The position numbers and the translations under genes were made by a program. The notes under the pieces were generated by a model. That model did not search any database. It worked only from the letters and a program-made list of their open reading frames with translations, and had not been told where the DNA came from. From an uncultured Coriobacteriaceae bacterium (lineage in GTDB: Bacteria; Actinomycetota; Coriobacteriia; Coriobacteriales; Eggerthellaceae): a stretch of 26,351 nt of DNA. Position 1 is the first letter of the stretch. Every line of letters starts with the position of its first letter. The stretch lies in assembly GCA_900539675.1 (NCBI GenBank), contig UQDJ01000022.1, forward strand, positions 1 to 26,351. Direction: 5' to 3'. Shown here piece after piece: positions 15,882 through 22,391 of the stretch.

Positions 15882-16628
15882 TTACGCCTCCAATCCTGAG
15901 TCAAGAATCTGGGCTATATGAAGCACCTTCATATTGGAGCTTACCGTGCCCATCTCACGCAGGCGATCAAGTGCACCTTTGATATTCATGAGGCAGGCCT
16001 GATCGGCACCGCACAGATAATCAGCACCCGTTGCCAGAGCAAAGGCTACTTTTTCCTGTACCATGTGGCCAGAAACTTCGGGTTCTTTTACGCTGAACGT
16101 GCCGCCAAAACCGCAGCAACGGTCCATTTCCGGCATTTCGATGTAGGAAAGGCCTTCGACGTTTTTAAGGAGTGTTAAAGGTTGTTCCTTTACACCAAGC
16201 ATGCGTGTTAAGTGGCAGCTTGCATGGTAGGTAACGGTGCCGTCCAGGTGTGCGCCCACGTTGGTAACACCCAAAACATCAACAATGAACTGGGTGAACT
16301 CATAAATGCGAGGAGCCAGTTCGGCAATCTTTTGGCTGTATTCTTCGTCATCTTCGAAGAAATGAGGGTATTCAGCCTTGATAGCCCACGCGCAGGAGCC
16401 CGTGAGCGAAACAATAGTGTCGTATTTGCTGTATGCGTCAACCACTTTTCGCATCATAGGTTTGGCTTCTTCTATATAGCCAGAATTGGAGAAGGGTTGT
16501 CCGCAGCATACTTGATCGTCGGGCAGCTCAACTTCGCAGCCGAGTCGTTCAAGCACATTAACCGCAGCAATACCGACTTCCGGGTAGAGCATGTCAACCA
16601 TGCAACCTGGGAAGAACGCGACTTTCAT
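15882..16628 (-). CDS. lutA: Cysteine-rich CCG-domain protein LutA (lactate utilisation)
   Basis: The first gene of the operon. LutA resembles the GlcF/HdrB-type CCG subunit of flavin-free lactate oxidation. The 248-residue form starts at MKVAFFPGC, because AAAGGA lies just upstream; the seven-codon-longer start would place that ribosome site inside the coding region. Two CCG modules are visible: Cys9 ... C41-C42-G and Cys79, then Cys138 ... C171-C172-G (DRCCGFGGTFS) and Cys206/Cys212. These cysteines bind non-cubane or [4Fe-4S] clusters. The gene is divergent from rplJ across about 440 bases. No lactate permease or LutR/GntR regulator is next to it. Confidence 0.95.
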   Translation of the reverse strand: MKVAFFPGCMVDMLYPEVGIAAVNVLERLGCEVELPDDQVCCGQPFSNSGYIEEAKPMMRKVVDAYSKYDTIVSLTGSCAWAIKAEYPHFFEDDEEYSQKIAELAPRIYEFTQFIVDVLGVTNVGAHLDGTVTYHASCHLTRMLGVKEQPLTLLKNVEGLSYIEMPEMDRCCGFGGTFSVKEPEVSGHMVQEKVAFALATGADYLCGADQACLMNIKGALDRLREMGTVSSNMKVLHIAQILDSGLEA

Positions 16629-16808
16629 GAAGGGGTCCTTTCTCGTCATACCAAACTAGACTCTGTGTTTTCAGGCGAAAATTCAAGAATGCTTTTGTGG
16701 GCGATAATTCATGGGCAGTAAGTGGTACAAGAGATGCCATAAAACTGAGTCAATTGTGATGGCTTTGTTGACAATGCCGCTATAAGGAGAAAATTACCGA
16801 GGCATGGC

Positions 16809-16840
16809 TTGACGATTGCGCGTGGTTTTGCAACTATATT
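16809..16840 (+). promoter_or_regulatory. Candidate promoter for rplJ-rplL
   Basis: TTGACG (16809-16814) is one base off the -35 consensus. ACTATA (16833-16838) with an 18-base spacer, or TATATT (16835-16840) with 20, could be the -10. A transcript starting near 16847 would begin just before the L10 leader. The -35 is good and the -10 ambiguous. Confidence 0.5.
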
Positions 16841-16880
16841 CAAGCTGCATTTTGCAGTGTAAACGGATACACGTTCCGCT

Positions 16881-17001
16881 GCCCTAGACAGCAGGTACCG
16901 AACAGGTTTAATCGCGTAAAGCGGCCCGCCGAGGTGGTCATCAAATGATAAGTCTTTTGTCGACCTCCTGCTGTCATGAGCAACAGGGGGTCGTTTTCTT
17001 T
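16881..17001 (+). promoter_or_regulatory. L10 leader with attenuator in front of rplJ-rplL
   Basis: This looks like the ribosomal protein L10 leader, the RNA to which L10-(L12)4 binds to repress its own operon. GACAGCAGG (16887-16895) pairs perfectly with CCTGCTGTC (16967-16975), enclosing a branched region with ACCGAACAGGTTTAA and GAGGTGGTC/GACCTC helices. The 3' arm is shared with a second hairpin, CCTCCTGCTG (16964-16973) with CAACAGGGGG (16981-16990), which has one mismatch and is followed by TCGTTTTCTTTT, a terminator. The two cannot form together. When L10 is in excess it should favour the terminator; this mechanism is known from Bacillus and inferred here. GGGTCG/CGACCC (16988-16993, 17011-17016) is a further alternative pairing. 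Confidence 0.85.
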
Positions 17002-17068
17002 TCGAAGGCTCGACCCACCCGCAACGGTGCGGAACACGATGCTTTTGAAAAGGAGGTGCACACTACAT

Positions 17069-17590
17069 ATGCCAAGCGTACAGAACACTGAAAGGCTCGA
17101 GGTGATCAAGCATGACCTCGAAGACATTCAGGCAGTATGGGTAGTTGACTATCGCGGCCTTACCGTAAAAGAATCCGAAGAGCTGCGTAATTCCATCCGT
17201 GAAGCTGGCGCAACCATGAAGGTTCACAAGAACACGTTGGTTCGTCTGGCTCTCAAGGAAATGGACATGCCCAGCCTGGACGAAATTCTTTCCGGTCCTT
17301 CCGCTTTTGTGTTTGCTGCTGGTGATCCGGTAGCTTCAGCAAAGGCTTTGAAGGACTTCGCAAAGAAGAATGAGAACCTGGTGATCAAGGGTGGCATCAT
17401 GGACGGTGCGTTCGTTGATGCTGAAGCTGTTGAGAAGATCGCAGCACTGCCTTCTCGCGAAGAACTTATCGCCAAGCTCCTCGGCAGCCTGCAGAACCCA
17501 ATGGTCAAGACCGTTCGCGTTCTCAATGGCCCTATGGAGGCTTTTGCTCGTTGCGTCAGCCAGATCGCCGAGCAGAAGGATGCAGCGTAA
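17069..17590 (+). CDS. rplJ: 50S ribosomal protein L10
   Basis: L10 anchors the L12 dimers of the ribosomal stalk. The 173-residue form starts at MPSVQNTERLEV behind the strong AAGGAGGTG (17050-17058). A longer open frame extends upstream only because the attenuator region lacks stops. Typical features are WVVDYRGLTVKESEELR near residues 25-42, KVHKNTLVRLAL, SGPSAFVF and the C-terminal helix QNPMVKTVRVLNGPMEAFARCVSQIAEQK that binds L12. It is preceded by its leader and promoter rather than by rplA. The 110-base gap to rplL is long for this pair and contains GCACCC/GGGTGC and CGCC/GGGCG hairpins, which may help set the high L12 to L10 ratio. Confidence 0.97.
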   Translation: MPSVQNTERLEVIKHDLEDIQAVWVVDYRGLTVKESEELRNSIREAGATMKVHKNTLVRLALKEMDMPSLDEILSGPSAFVFAAGDPVASAKALKDFAKKNENLVIKGGIMDGAFVDAEAVEKIAALPSREELIAKLLGSLQNPMVKTVRVLNGPMEAFARCVSQIAEQKDAA

Positions 17591-17700
17591 TTGCTGTGTT
17601 TGCACCCTTGCTAGGGGGTGCCCAAGCAGCCTAAGCGCTGCATAAAACGTTTATGAAACGCGCCTCTTTGGGCGTATTGAAAAGAAAAGGAGTCATTATC

Positions 17701-18078
17701 ATGGCTGTAACTCGTGAAGAGATTGTAGAAGCTTTGAAGGAAATGCCTGCTCTGGAACTCTCCGAGCTGGTTAAGGAACTCGAAGACGTATTTGGCGTAT
17801 CCGCTGCTGCTCCTGTAGCTGTAGCTGCTGCTCCTGCAGCTGGTGACGGCGCTGCTGCTGAAGAAAAGACCGAGTTCGACGTAGTTCTCGAAGGCTTTGG
17901 CGACAACAAGATCGCTGTTATTAAGGCTGTTCGTGAGATCTCCGGTCTGGGCCTGAAGGAAGCTAAGGAACTCGTAGAGTCCGCTCCTGCTCCTATCCAG
18001 GAAGGCGTTGCTAAGGACAAGGCTGAGGAAATGAAGGCAAAGCTGGAAGAGGCTGGTGCTGCTGTAACCTTGAAGTAA
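17701..18078 (+). CDS. rplL: 50S ribosomal protein L7/L12
   Basis: The stalk protein that recruits translation GTPases, present in four or more copies per ribosome. The 125 residues show the N-terminal dimerisation domain (1-33; EEIVEALKEMPALELSELVK), an Ala/Pro/Gly hinge (about 35-54) and the C-terminal factor-binding domain with EKTEFDVVLEGFGDNKIAVIK and GLGLKEAKELVE. AAGGAG at 17687-17692 sets the start; an earlier in-frame ATG at 17653 would add 16 unrelated residues. Codons are highly biased, as in other highly expressed genes. A terminator follows 80 bases later, so rpoB-rpoC do not follow here as they often do. Confidence 0.98.
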   Translation: MAVTREEIVEALKEMPALELSELVKELEDVFGVSAAAPVAVAAAPAAGDGAAAEEKTEFDVVLEGFGDNKIAVIKAVREISGLGLKEAKELVESAPAPIQEGVAKDKAEEMKAKLEEAGAAVTLK

Positions 18079-18157
18079 CTCTCAGTTACTCCAGGCTTTG
18101 TTTTCAAGAAGAACCTTCCATCAACCTTAAATGGATCTTTCATCTTGTTAACACCTT

Positions 18158-18190
18158 AAGAAGGGAAGCATTTGCTTCCCTTCTTTTGTT
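18158..18190 (+). terminator. Intrinsic terminator after rplL
   Basis: AAGAAGGGAAGC (18158-18169) pairs with GCTTCCCTTCTT (18174-18185) around a small AT loop, followed by TTTGTTTAT. It is a strong stem ending the rplJ-rplL unit. Confidence 0.92.
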
Positions 18191-18226
18191 TATAGTAGTT
18201 CTGGATTTATGAGAAAGGTGAATGAC

Positions 18227-19714
18227 ATGGAAAAAGGTTACTTCGCTGCAGCGTGGGGTGACGTTACGAAATCCCCTGGTTGGTTTTCGAAGTTTCTCCG
18301 TTTGGGCTTACTGCTGTGCGTGCCAGTATTTGGCATCATGGTGCTCTACGGCTATCTGTATAGTTGGGCACGTGATATCGCCTGGAACGTGCATCGCCCG
18401 CTGCCGGATAAGATTTTCGGCAATGAAGATGGCAATCTGTATAAGCGTGGCTTCTTTATTTTAGTTATCGCGTTTGTGTTCTCGTTGATTCCGGGAATCT
18501 TCAGTGTTGTCACCAATTCGCTCTCAGGTGTTTCATTTGGTGGCGCAATGTATCACAACCATCTAACGGCTGGCATGGGTGCCCTGTTTGTGGGCTTTAT
18601 GCTGTGGGCTGTTTCTATGGTGTTGTACTTTGTGGTGAGTTTTTTTGTATGGGTTGGCTCTATGCGTACCGCTTTGTATGGCACGCTTTCTGCTGGCTTT
18701 CAACTGAGCAAGATTTGGTCCATGATGCGCTATGACTTCATGGGGCTATTGCGCATCTTTGCCATGAACTTGATCTGTGGCGTCATTGCTGCAATTGGCT
18801 TTACCATTTTGGGCATCGTGTTAGCCTTAATGATTGGCGCGTTTGCTGGTTTGTTCATTGCTGTGGGTGGCGATAGCACTCCTGCTTTGATCCTTCCATT
18901 TGTGCTAGCCATAATCATAGTGATACTGGCGTTTATTGTGGTCTGTTGCGTGTGCTGTGTTTTCATTGAAGCCTTGTTGGCGCGCGCCTTGGGTTATTGG
19001 ACACGTCAGTTCCAGGTAAATCTGTGGGGCGGTCAGGAAGATCCGATGCCTTTCGAGCGTGAACAGGCTCAGCGTACTGCTCAAGCTCAGCAATACTATC
19101 AGCAGCAGAACTATGCTCAGCCAGGTTATCAAAACGGCTATCAACAACAAGTGCCCCAGCAACAACCGGGCCAACAGCCAGCGTCTCAGCAGCCGAATCA
19201 GCAGCCGTCTGGCCAACAACCAATGACTCAACAGCCGGTAAGCGGTCAGCCAACAGCGACTCAGCAGCAACAACCGATGGGAGTCCCGGTTGCCTATCAA
19301 CAACAACCGGCATCCCAGCAGCAACCGGCAGCCCAACCAGTCGGTCAATCAGGCCAGCAACCGGCAGCCCAACCAGTCGTTCAATCGGGCCAGCAACCGG
19401 CGGCCCAGCCAGCTGACCAGCCAAGCCAACAGCAGGAGTCCAAGGTGGCAGCGCAGTCTCAGGCTATTCCCATGCCAGCGGTTCAGCCTCAAGCGCAGAT
19501 AGCTCCAAATCAGCAGACTCAGGCTCAAGAAGCGCAGGCTCAGGCAGCGCCTCAAGAAGCGCAGCCTCAAGCAGAAGCGACTGCACCTTCTGAAGCTCAA
19601 AAAGATCCTGCTTTCGATGATTCGTCCAAGGACGACAAGGAGGCGGGCGATACTGATGCGCCTGCTGACGTAAAGTCGGATGATACATTGGATAACGCAA
19701 AGAAAAGTGAATAG
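18227..19714 (+). CDS. DUF4013 polytopic membrane protein with Gln/Pro-rich tail
   Basis: The 495-residue form starts at MEKGYFAAAWGDVTKSPGWF, 6 bases after GAAAGGTG; the ATG 18 bases upstream has no ribosome site. The first ~270 residues are a DUF4013-type domain. The conserved GYLYSWARDIAWNVHRPLP stretch follows the first helix, and about six hydrophobic segments run through residues 24-255, one of them Cys-rich (VVCCVCCVF). From about residue 275 the chain becomes low complexity: Gln/Pro/Ala repeats including three QQPAAQP units, then an acidic Asp/Lys end. By topology the tail is probably cytoplasmic. The function of DUF4013 is unknown. The stop codon lies within a heptamer repeat, and the gene is bounded by terminators. 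Confidence 0.9.
   Translation: MEKGYFAAAWGDVTKSPGWFSKFLRLGLLLCVPVFGIMVLYGYLYSWARDIAWNVHRPLPDKIFGNEDGNLYKRGFFILVIAFVFSLIPGIFSVVTNSLSGVSFGGAMYHNHLTAGMGALFVGFMLWAVSMVLYFVVSFFVWVGSMRTALYGTLSAGFQLSKIWSMMRYDFMGLLRIFAMNLICGVIAAIGFTILGIVLALMIGAFAGLFIAVGGDSTPALILPFVLAIIIVILAFIVVCCVCCVFIEALLARALGYWTRQFQVNLWGGQEDPMPFEREQAQRTAQAQQYYQQQNYAQPGYQNGYQQQVPQQQPGQQPASQQPNQQPSGQQPMTQQPVSGQPTATQQQQPMGVPVAYQQQPASQQQPAAQPVGQSGQQPAAQPVVQSGQQPAAQPADQPSQQQESKVAAQSQAIPMPAVQPQAQIAPNQQTQAQEAQAQAAPQEAQPQAEATAPSEAQKDPAFDDSSKDDKEAGDTDAPADVKSDDTLDNAKKSE
19319..19426 (+). repeat. 36-bp in-frame tandem repeat in the Gln/Pro-rich tail
   Basis: Three consecutive 36-bp units begin with CAGCAACCGG at 19319, 19355 and 19391. The first two are nearly identical and the third has diverged. 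Each encodes 12 residues (QQPAAQP plus a variable VGQSG/VVQSG/ADQ part). The period is a multiple of three, so unit gain or loss by slippage would change only tail length. Confidence 0.9.
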
Positions 19715-19744
19715 CAAATAGCAAATAGCAAATAGCAAATAGCA
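19711..19744. repeat. Heptamer tandem repeat (ATAGCAA) across the stop codon
   Basis: Almost five perfect copies of the 7-mer ATAGCAA (19711, 19718, 19725, 19732, and a partial copy at 19739). The TAG at 19712-19714 is the stop of the DUF4013 gene, and further TAGs recur every 7 bases in shifting frames. The array lies immediately upstream of the terminator. Confidence 0.95.
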
Positions 19745-19747
19745 CGT

Positions 19748-19795
19748 AACCTCTCTTGGTGTTAGCACTCATGCAAGCCGAGAGAGGTTTTTTGT
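19748..19795 (+). terminator. Intrinsic terminator after DUF4013 gene
   Basis: AACCTCTCTTGG (19748-19759) pairs with CCGAGAGAGGTT (19778-19789), with an 18-base loop and a TTTTTT run. The loop is large but the stem is strong. Confidence 0.9.
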
Positions 19796-19969
19796 ATGCT
19801 GCATTAACGCCCTTTCCGATCCGTGTTATTCTTCGTAGGTGGTGCAACGCGCTGATAGATTTGCTGTGAAATACGCTATCCATTTTGAACCTTGCAACAT
19901 GCTAGCGAGTTTTAGGGTTGTACATACAGGGCATATCGAACGTCAGTGCATCGAAAAGGGAGGGCATGC

Positions 19970-20908
19970 ATGAAGACTAAATTATGCGATGTTTTGGGTA
20001 TCGAATACCCTATTATCCAGGGCGCTATGGCGCATATCTCTGATGGTAAGTTTGCTGCTACTGTTAGTGAAGCAGGTGGCTTGGGCGTTATTGCTTCCAC
20101 CTTGCACGACGCACAGTGGGTTAAAGAGCAGGTTGAAATTGCACGTTCTATTACCCAGAAACCTTTTGCGGTAAACCTGATCATGGAAAGCGATCTGGTT
20201 GAAGAATGCGCCCGTATGTGTGTTGAGCTGAAAGTGCCGGTGTGTACGATCAGTGCTGGCAATCCTGCTAATATCGTTCCAATTCTTGTTGAGGGCGGCA
20301 TTAAAACCATCTGCTTGATTCCTCATGCTCGTGCCGCAAAGAAGATGCAGGATTTGGGTGCTACGGCAGTTGTTGCTGAAGGCATGGAAGGTGGCGGCCA
20401 CATTGGTCGTATGTGCACCTTCCCAATGGTTCGCGAAGTTGCTGACGCCGTTGACATTCCTGTTATTGCTGCTGGTGGTATTGCCGATGGCCACGGTTTT
20501 GTGGCTGCTCTTGCTCTGGGTGCAGTAGGTGTTCAGATGGGTACGGCATTTCTGGCATCTGAAGAATGCCCGGTAAGTCCGGTATATAAGCAGATGATCG
20601 TAGACGCAGCTGATTGTGACACGGTGTTAACGGGAGAATATGGCAAGAAGCAAGTTCGCTGCATCAAAAGCCCCTTCACCAAGGCGTATTGGGAGTTGTA
20701 CGATTCTGGTGCAAGCAGTGCTGAGCTGGATCAATTCTGCCGCGGTTCAGTGGCGGATGCCAGCAATGGCAACATTGAACATGGTGCTTTTTCGGCTGGT
20801 ATGATTGCAGGTTTGATCAAGGAAGTTAAGCCTGTAAAGCAAATCATTACCGACGTTATGGATGACGCCGATAAAGTTTATGCTGATTTAAAGCGTGTCT
20901 ACGGCTAG
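19970..20908 (+). CDS. fabK: FabK-type flavin enoyl-ACP reductase / nitronate monooxygenase family
   Basis: A 312-residue FMN-dependent TIM-barrel enzyme. The start MKTKLCDVLGIEYPIIQGAM is set by GGGAGGG (19958-19964); an upstream in-frame ATG adds eight residues without a site. The signature AEGMEGGGHIG places a histidine at residue 144, the same number as the catalytic His of pneumococcal FabK, which reduces enoyl-ACP in the last step of fatty-acid elongation. IPVIAAGGIADG binds the FMN phosphate. Nitronate monooxygenases share this fold, so substrate is not certain, but the EGMEGGGHIG motif and length favour FabK. No fab genes are adjacent, so this may be an extra, stand-alone copy. The C-terminus is intact. 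Confidence 0.8.
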   Translation: MKTKLCDVLGIEYPIIQGAMAHISDGKFAATVSEAGGLGVIASTLHDAQWVKEQVEIARSITQKPFAVNLIMESDLVEECARMCVELKVPVCTISAGNPANIVPILVEGGIKTICLIPHARAAKKMQDLGATAVVAEGMEGGGHIGRMCTFPMVREVADAVDIPVIAAGGIADGHGFVAALALGAVGVQMGTAFLASEECPVSPVYKQMIVDAADCDTVLTGEYGKKQVRCIKSPFTKAYWELYDSGASSAELDQFCRGSVADASNGNIEHGAFSAGMIAGLIKEVKPVKQIITDVMDDADKVYADLKRVYG

Positions 20909-20945
20909 ACAGATAAGGCTTTCGCAAGTCTTAAGGGGTGCAGTC

Positions 20946-20975
20946 TTGTAGATGCTCGTCGATCGTTGCTATATT
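20946..20975 (+). promoter_or_regulatory. Candidate promoter in the fabK-ygbA gap
   Basis: TTGTAG (20946-20951) and TATATT (20970-20975) are separated by 18 bases. A transcript from about 20982 would reach the terminator at 21083 and be about 100 nt long, either a small RNA or an attenuated leader for the next genes. Both boxes are imperfect. Confidence 0.3.
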
Positions 20976-21036
20976 AGGATTCGCCGCTTTAAGATGATCT
21001 AGCTTCGGGTGGTCTGTCTTTTGATGACGAAATCTG

Positions 21037-21083
21037 AACGTCCTGTTGTCTTCTTGGTTGGGAGGATGGCAGGACGTTTTTGT
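21037..21083 (+). terminator. Intrinsic terminator just upstream of ygbA-like gene
   Basis: AACGTCCTG (21037-21045) pairs with CAGGACGTT (21070-21078) and a T run (21077-21081) follows; the loop is 24 bases. It ends 20 bases before the next start codon, so the next gene either has its own very close promoter or is attenuated here. Confidence 0.85.
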
Positions 21084-21088
21084 ATCGG

Positions 21089-21094
21089 TACAAT
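21089..21094 (+). promoter_or_regulatory. -10 box implying a leaderless ygbA-like transcript
   Basis: TACAAT lies 8 bases before the ATG at 21103 and just after a terminator, and no Shine-Dalgarno sequence is present. A start site at or next to the A of ATG is the natural reading, giving a leaderless mRNA, which is common in Actinobacteria. No good -35 is seen. Confidence 0.5.
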
Positions 21095-21102
21095 TGCTAG
21101 CC

Positions 21103-21471
21103 ATGGAAAACACAACACATACTTCGATTAGCGGTAGTGATAAGAGACGCTTTGAGCGCGACCATAAAGTGGTGGTCGCTATGGCGCAGCTTTATTGTAA
21201 GGCGCATCATGACAATCAAACGGCACCCTTGGGATTGTGCCCTGATTGCACAAAGGTAGTTGAATATGTGCGAGAGCGTACCGAACGATGCCCTCATAAA
21301 CACAAGGGTGTCTGCGAGAAGTGCACGATTCACTGCTATAAACCCGCCATGCGCGCTAATATTCGTGCCATTATGGCTTATGCCGGACCTCGTATGATCT
21401 TTCATCACCCCGTGATGGCGATTCGTCATATTGCTAAAAAGATTTCTCTCAAGGGCAAGGAGCTCGAATGA
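21103..21471 (+). CDS. YgbA-like protein (nitrous oxide-stimulated promoter family)
   Basis: A 122-residue cytoplasmic protein. It has six cysteines spaced like a metal site: Cys46 and Cys49 (CPDC), Cys63, Cys71 and Cys74 (CEKC), and Cys78, plus several histidines. The CPDCTKVVEYVRERTERCPH and CTIHCYKPAMR stretches are the core of the YgbA_NO family. E. coli YgbA belongs to the NO-responsive NsrR regulon and is linked to recovery from nitrosative stress; its reaction is unknown. The start has no ribosome site and the next gene overlaps it by four bases (ATGA), so the two are translationally coupled. The family call is confident; a role here in NO defence is inference. Confidence 0.85.
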   Translation: MENTTHTSISGSDKRRFERDHKVVVAMAQLYCKAHHDNQTAPLGLCPDCTKVVEYVRERTERCPHKHKGVCEKCTIHCYKPAMRANIRAIMAYAGPRMIFHHPVMAIRHIAKKISLKGKELE

Positions 21472-22019
21472 GCACGATTGATGACATCCTGGCTTTCAAT
21501 AAGCAATTTGTTGCGGATGAGGGCTATAAACGCTACGAAACAGATAAATATCCTGATAAGAAGCTGGCAATCGTAAGCTGTATGGACACGCGTTTGACCG
21601 AACTTTTGCCTGCGGCTTTGGGCCTTAAGAATGGTGATGCAAAGATCATCAAGAATGCTGGTGGTGTTATTTCGCATCCCTTTGGCAGTGTCATTCGCAG
21701 CTTGCTGGTTGCGGTATTTGAACTGGGTGTCGAAGATATCATGGTAGTGGGGCATACCAACTGTGGGGCACAGCATATGAATGCCCAGGATATGATTAAG
21801 CGCATGCTGGATGCTGGTATTTCGCGTGATCACATTGAAATGATGCATTACTGTGGCGTTGATTTCGAATCGTGGCTAGCTGGATTTGGTAATGGGGAAG
21901 ACAGCGTTCGTAAGACGCTCGATACCATCGCCCATCATCCTTTGATGCCAGACTACGTTACGGTACGAGGTTTTATTATCGATTCGACGACAGGCGAACT
22001 GACACCAGTTGCTGGGTAA
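21468..22019 (+). CDS. Beta-carbonic anhydrase
   Basis: Zinc enzyme interconverting CO2 and bicarbonate. The 183 residues hold the ligand set Cys38-x-Asp40-x-Arg42 (SCMDTR) and His96-x-x-Cys99 (GHTNCG), with NAGG at 63-66, as in small beta (CynT/YvdA-like) enzymes. The length is short, without the long C-terminal helix of plant forms. It overlaps the YgbA-like gene by ATGA. Carboxylating anaerobes need bicarbonate supply, but the pairing with a nitrosative-stress protein is unusual. The last codons, PVAG plus stop, are repeated just downstream (22023-22037), an 18-bp tandem duplication. Confidence 0.92.
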   Translation: MSTIDDILAFNKQFVADEGYKRYETDKYPDKKLAIVSCMDTRLTELLPAALGLKNGDAKIIKNAGGVISHPFGSVIRSLLVAVFELGVEDIMVVGHTNCGAQHMNAQDMIKRMLDAGISRDHIEMMHYCGVDFESWLAGFGNGEDSVRKTLDTIAHHPLMPDYVTVRGFIIDSTTGELTPVAG

Positions 22020-22037
22020 GAACCGGTTGCTGGATAA
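22005..22037 (+). repeat. 18-bp tandem duplication at the carbonic anhydrase stop
   Basis: CCAGTTGCTGGGTAA (22005-22019) and CCGGTTGCTGGATAA (22023-22037) match at 13 of 15 bases with an 18-base period. The second copy carries the same PVAG-stop reading in frame beyond the first stop, as if the gene end had been duplicated. Confidence 0.7.
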
Positions 22038-22093
22038 AACAGGTTCTGGTGGAGCGTCTAGCAGGATGGGATCCTTCTGGGTCCCAGCGCGCA

Positions 22094-22233
22094 ATGCGCC
22101 TTATCTGATGGTGTCCTAATGAGTCCCTATGCGCCCCATCTGATGGTGCCCTGATGAGTCCCAATGCGCCCCATCGGATGGTGCTCTCATGGGCCTTGAA
22201 CGCGCCTTATCTGATGGCACCTTGCGTATCCTT
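22094..22233. repeat. Degenerate 35-bp tandem repeat (about four units)
   Basis: Units start at 22094, 22129, 22164 and 22200 with the core ATGCGCCYYATCKGATGGTG, followed by a less conserved CCTNATGAGTCCC half. Units 1 and 2 are about 90% alike, unit 3 is 36 bases long and unit 4 is the most diverged. The period is not a multiple of three and no long frame runs through it, so it is a non-coding minisatellite. A further GATGCGCCCTC at 22266 may be an eroded unit. Confidence 0.85.
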
Positions 22234-22369
22234 TAGTGTGTCAAGATGATCCCTGATGCCTTTCTGATGCGCCCTCTAGTTTGCTTATTGATACTTCTGA
22301 TAACTAGCACTCGTATTTTTCAATTTTGCAGATGCAAGTGCCAAGAGTAGGATGATTCACCGTTAGCTC

Positions 22370-22391
22370 GCATGCAGATGTGCATGCTTTT
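22370..22391 (+). promoter_or_regulatory. Hairpin with T run just before metQ ribosome site
   Basis: GCATGCA (22370-22376) pairs perfectly with TGCATGC (22381-22387) around GATG, followed by TTTT. It resembles a short attenuator and lies 20 bases before the metQ ATG, next to GAAAGGA. It could also simply protect or expose the ribosome site. Confidence 0.5.

Noticed and set aside
16768..16786. TTGACA followed by TATAAG as an rplJ promoter
   Set aside because: The spacer is only 7 bases, far too short for sigma-70-type recognition.
16976..17068. N-terminal extension of L10 from an upstream ATG
   Set aside because: It would translate the attenuator hairpin and lacks a ribosome site; the ATG at 17069 has a perfect one and gives the normal L10 N-terminus.
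19761..19770. TTAGCACTC, half of a CIRCE (HrcA) operator
   Set aside because: The inverted partner GAGTGCTAA is absent, and the site lies in the loop of a terminator with no heat-shock gene nearby.
18905..19883. Several long minus-strand frames opposite the DUF4013 gene (Leu/Arg-rich or Ala/Val/Gly-rich)
   Set aside because: They arise from the repetitive Gln/Pro codons of the plus-strand gene, have no ribosome sites, and run through a terminator and the heptamer repeat.
22094..22233. CRISPR array
   Set aside because: The 35-bp units are head-to-tail without unique spacers and are too degenerate; no cas gene is in the window.
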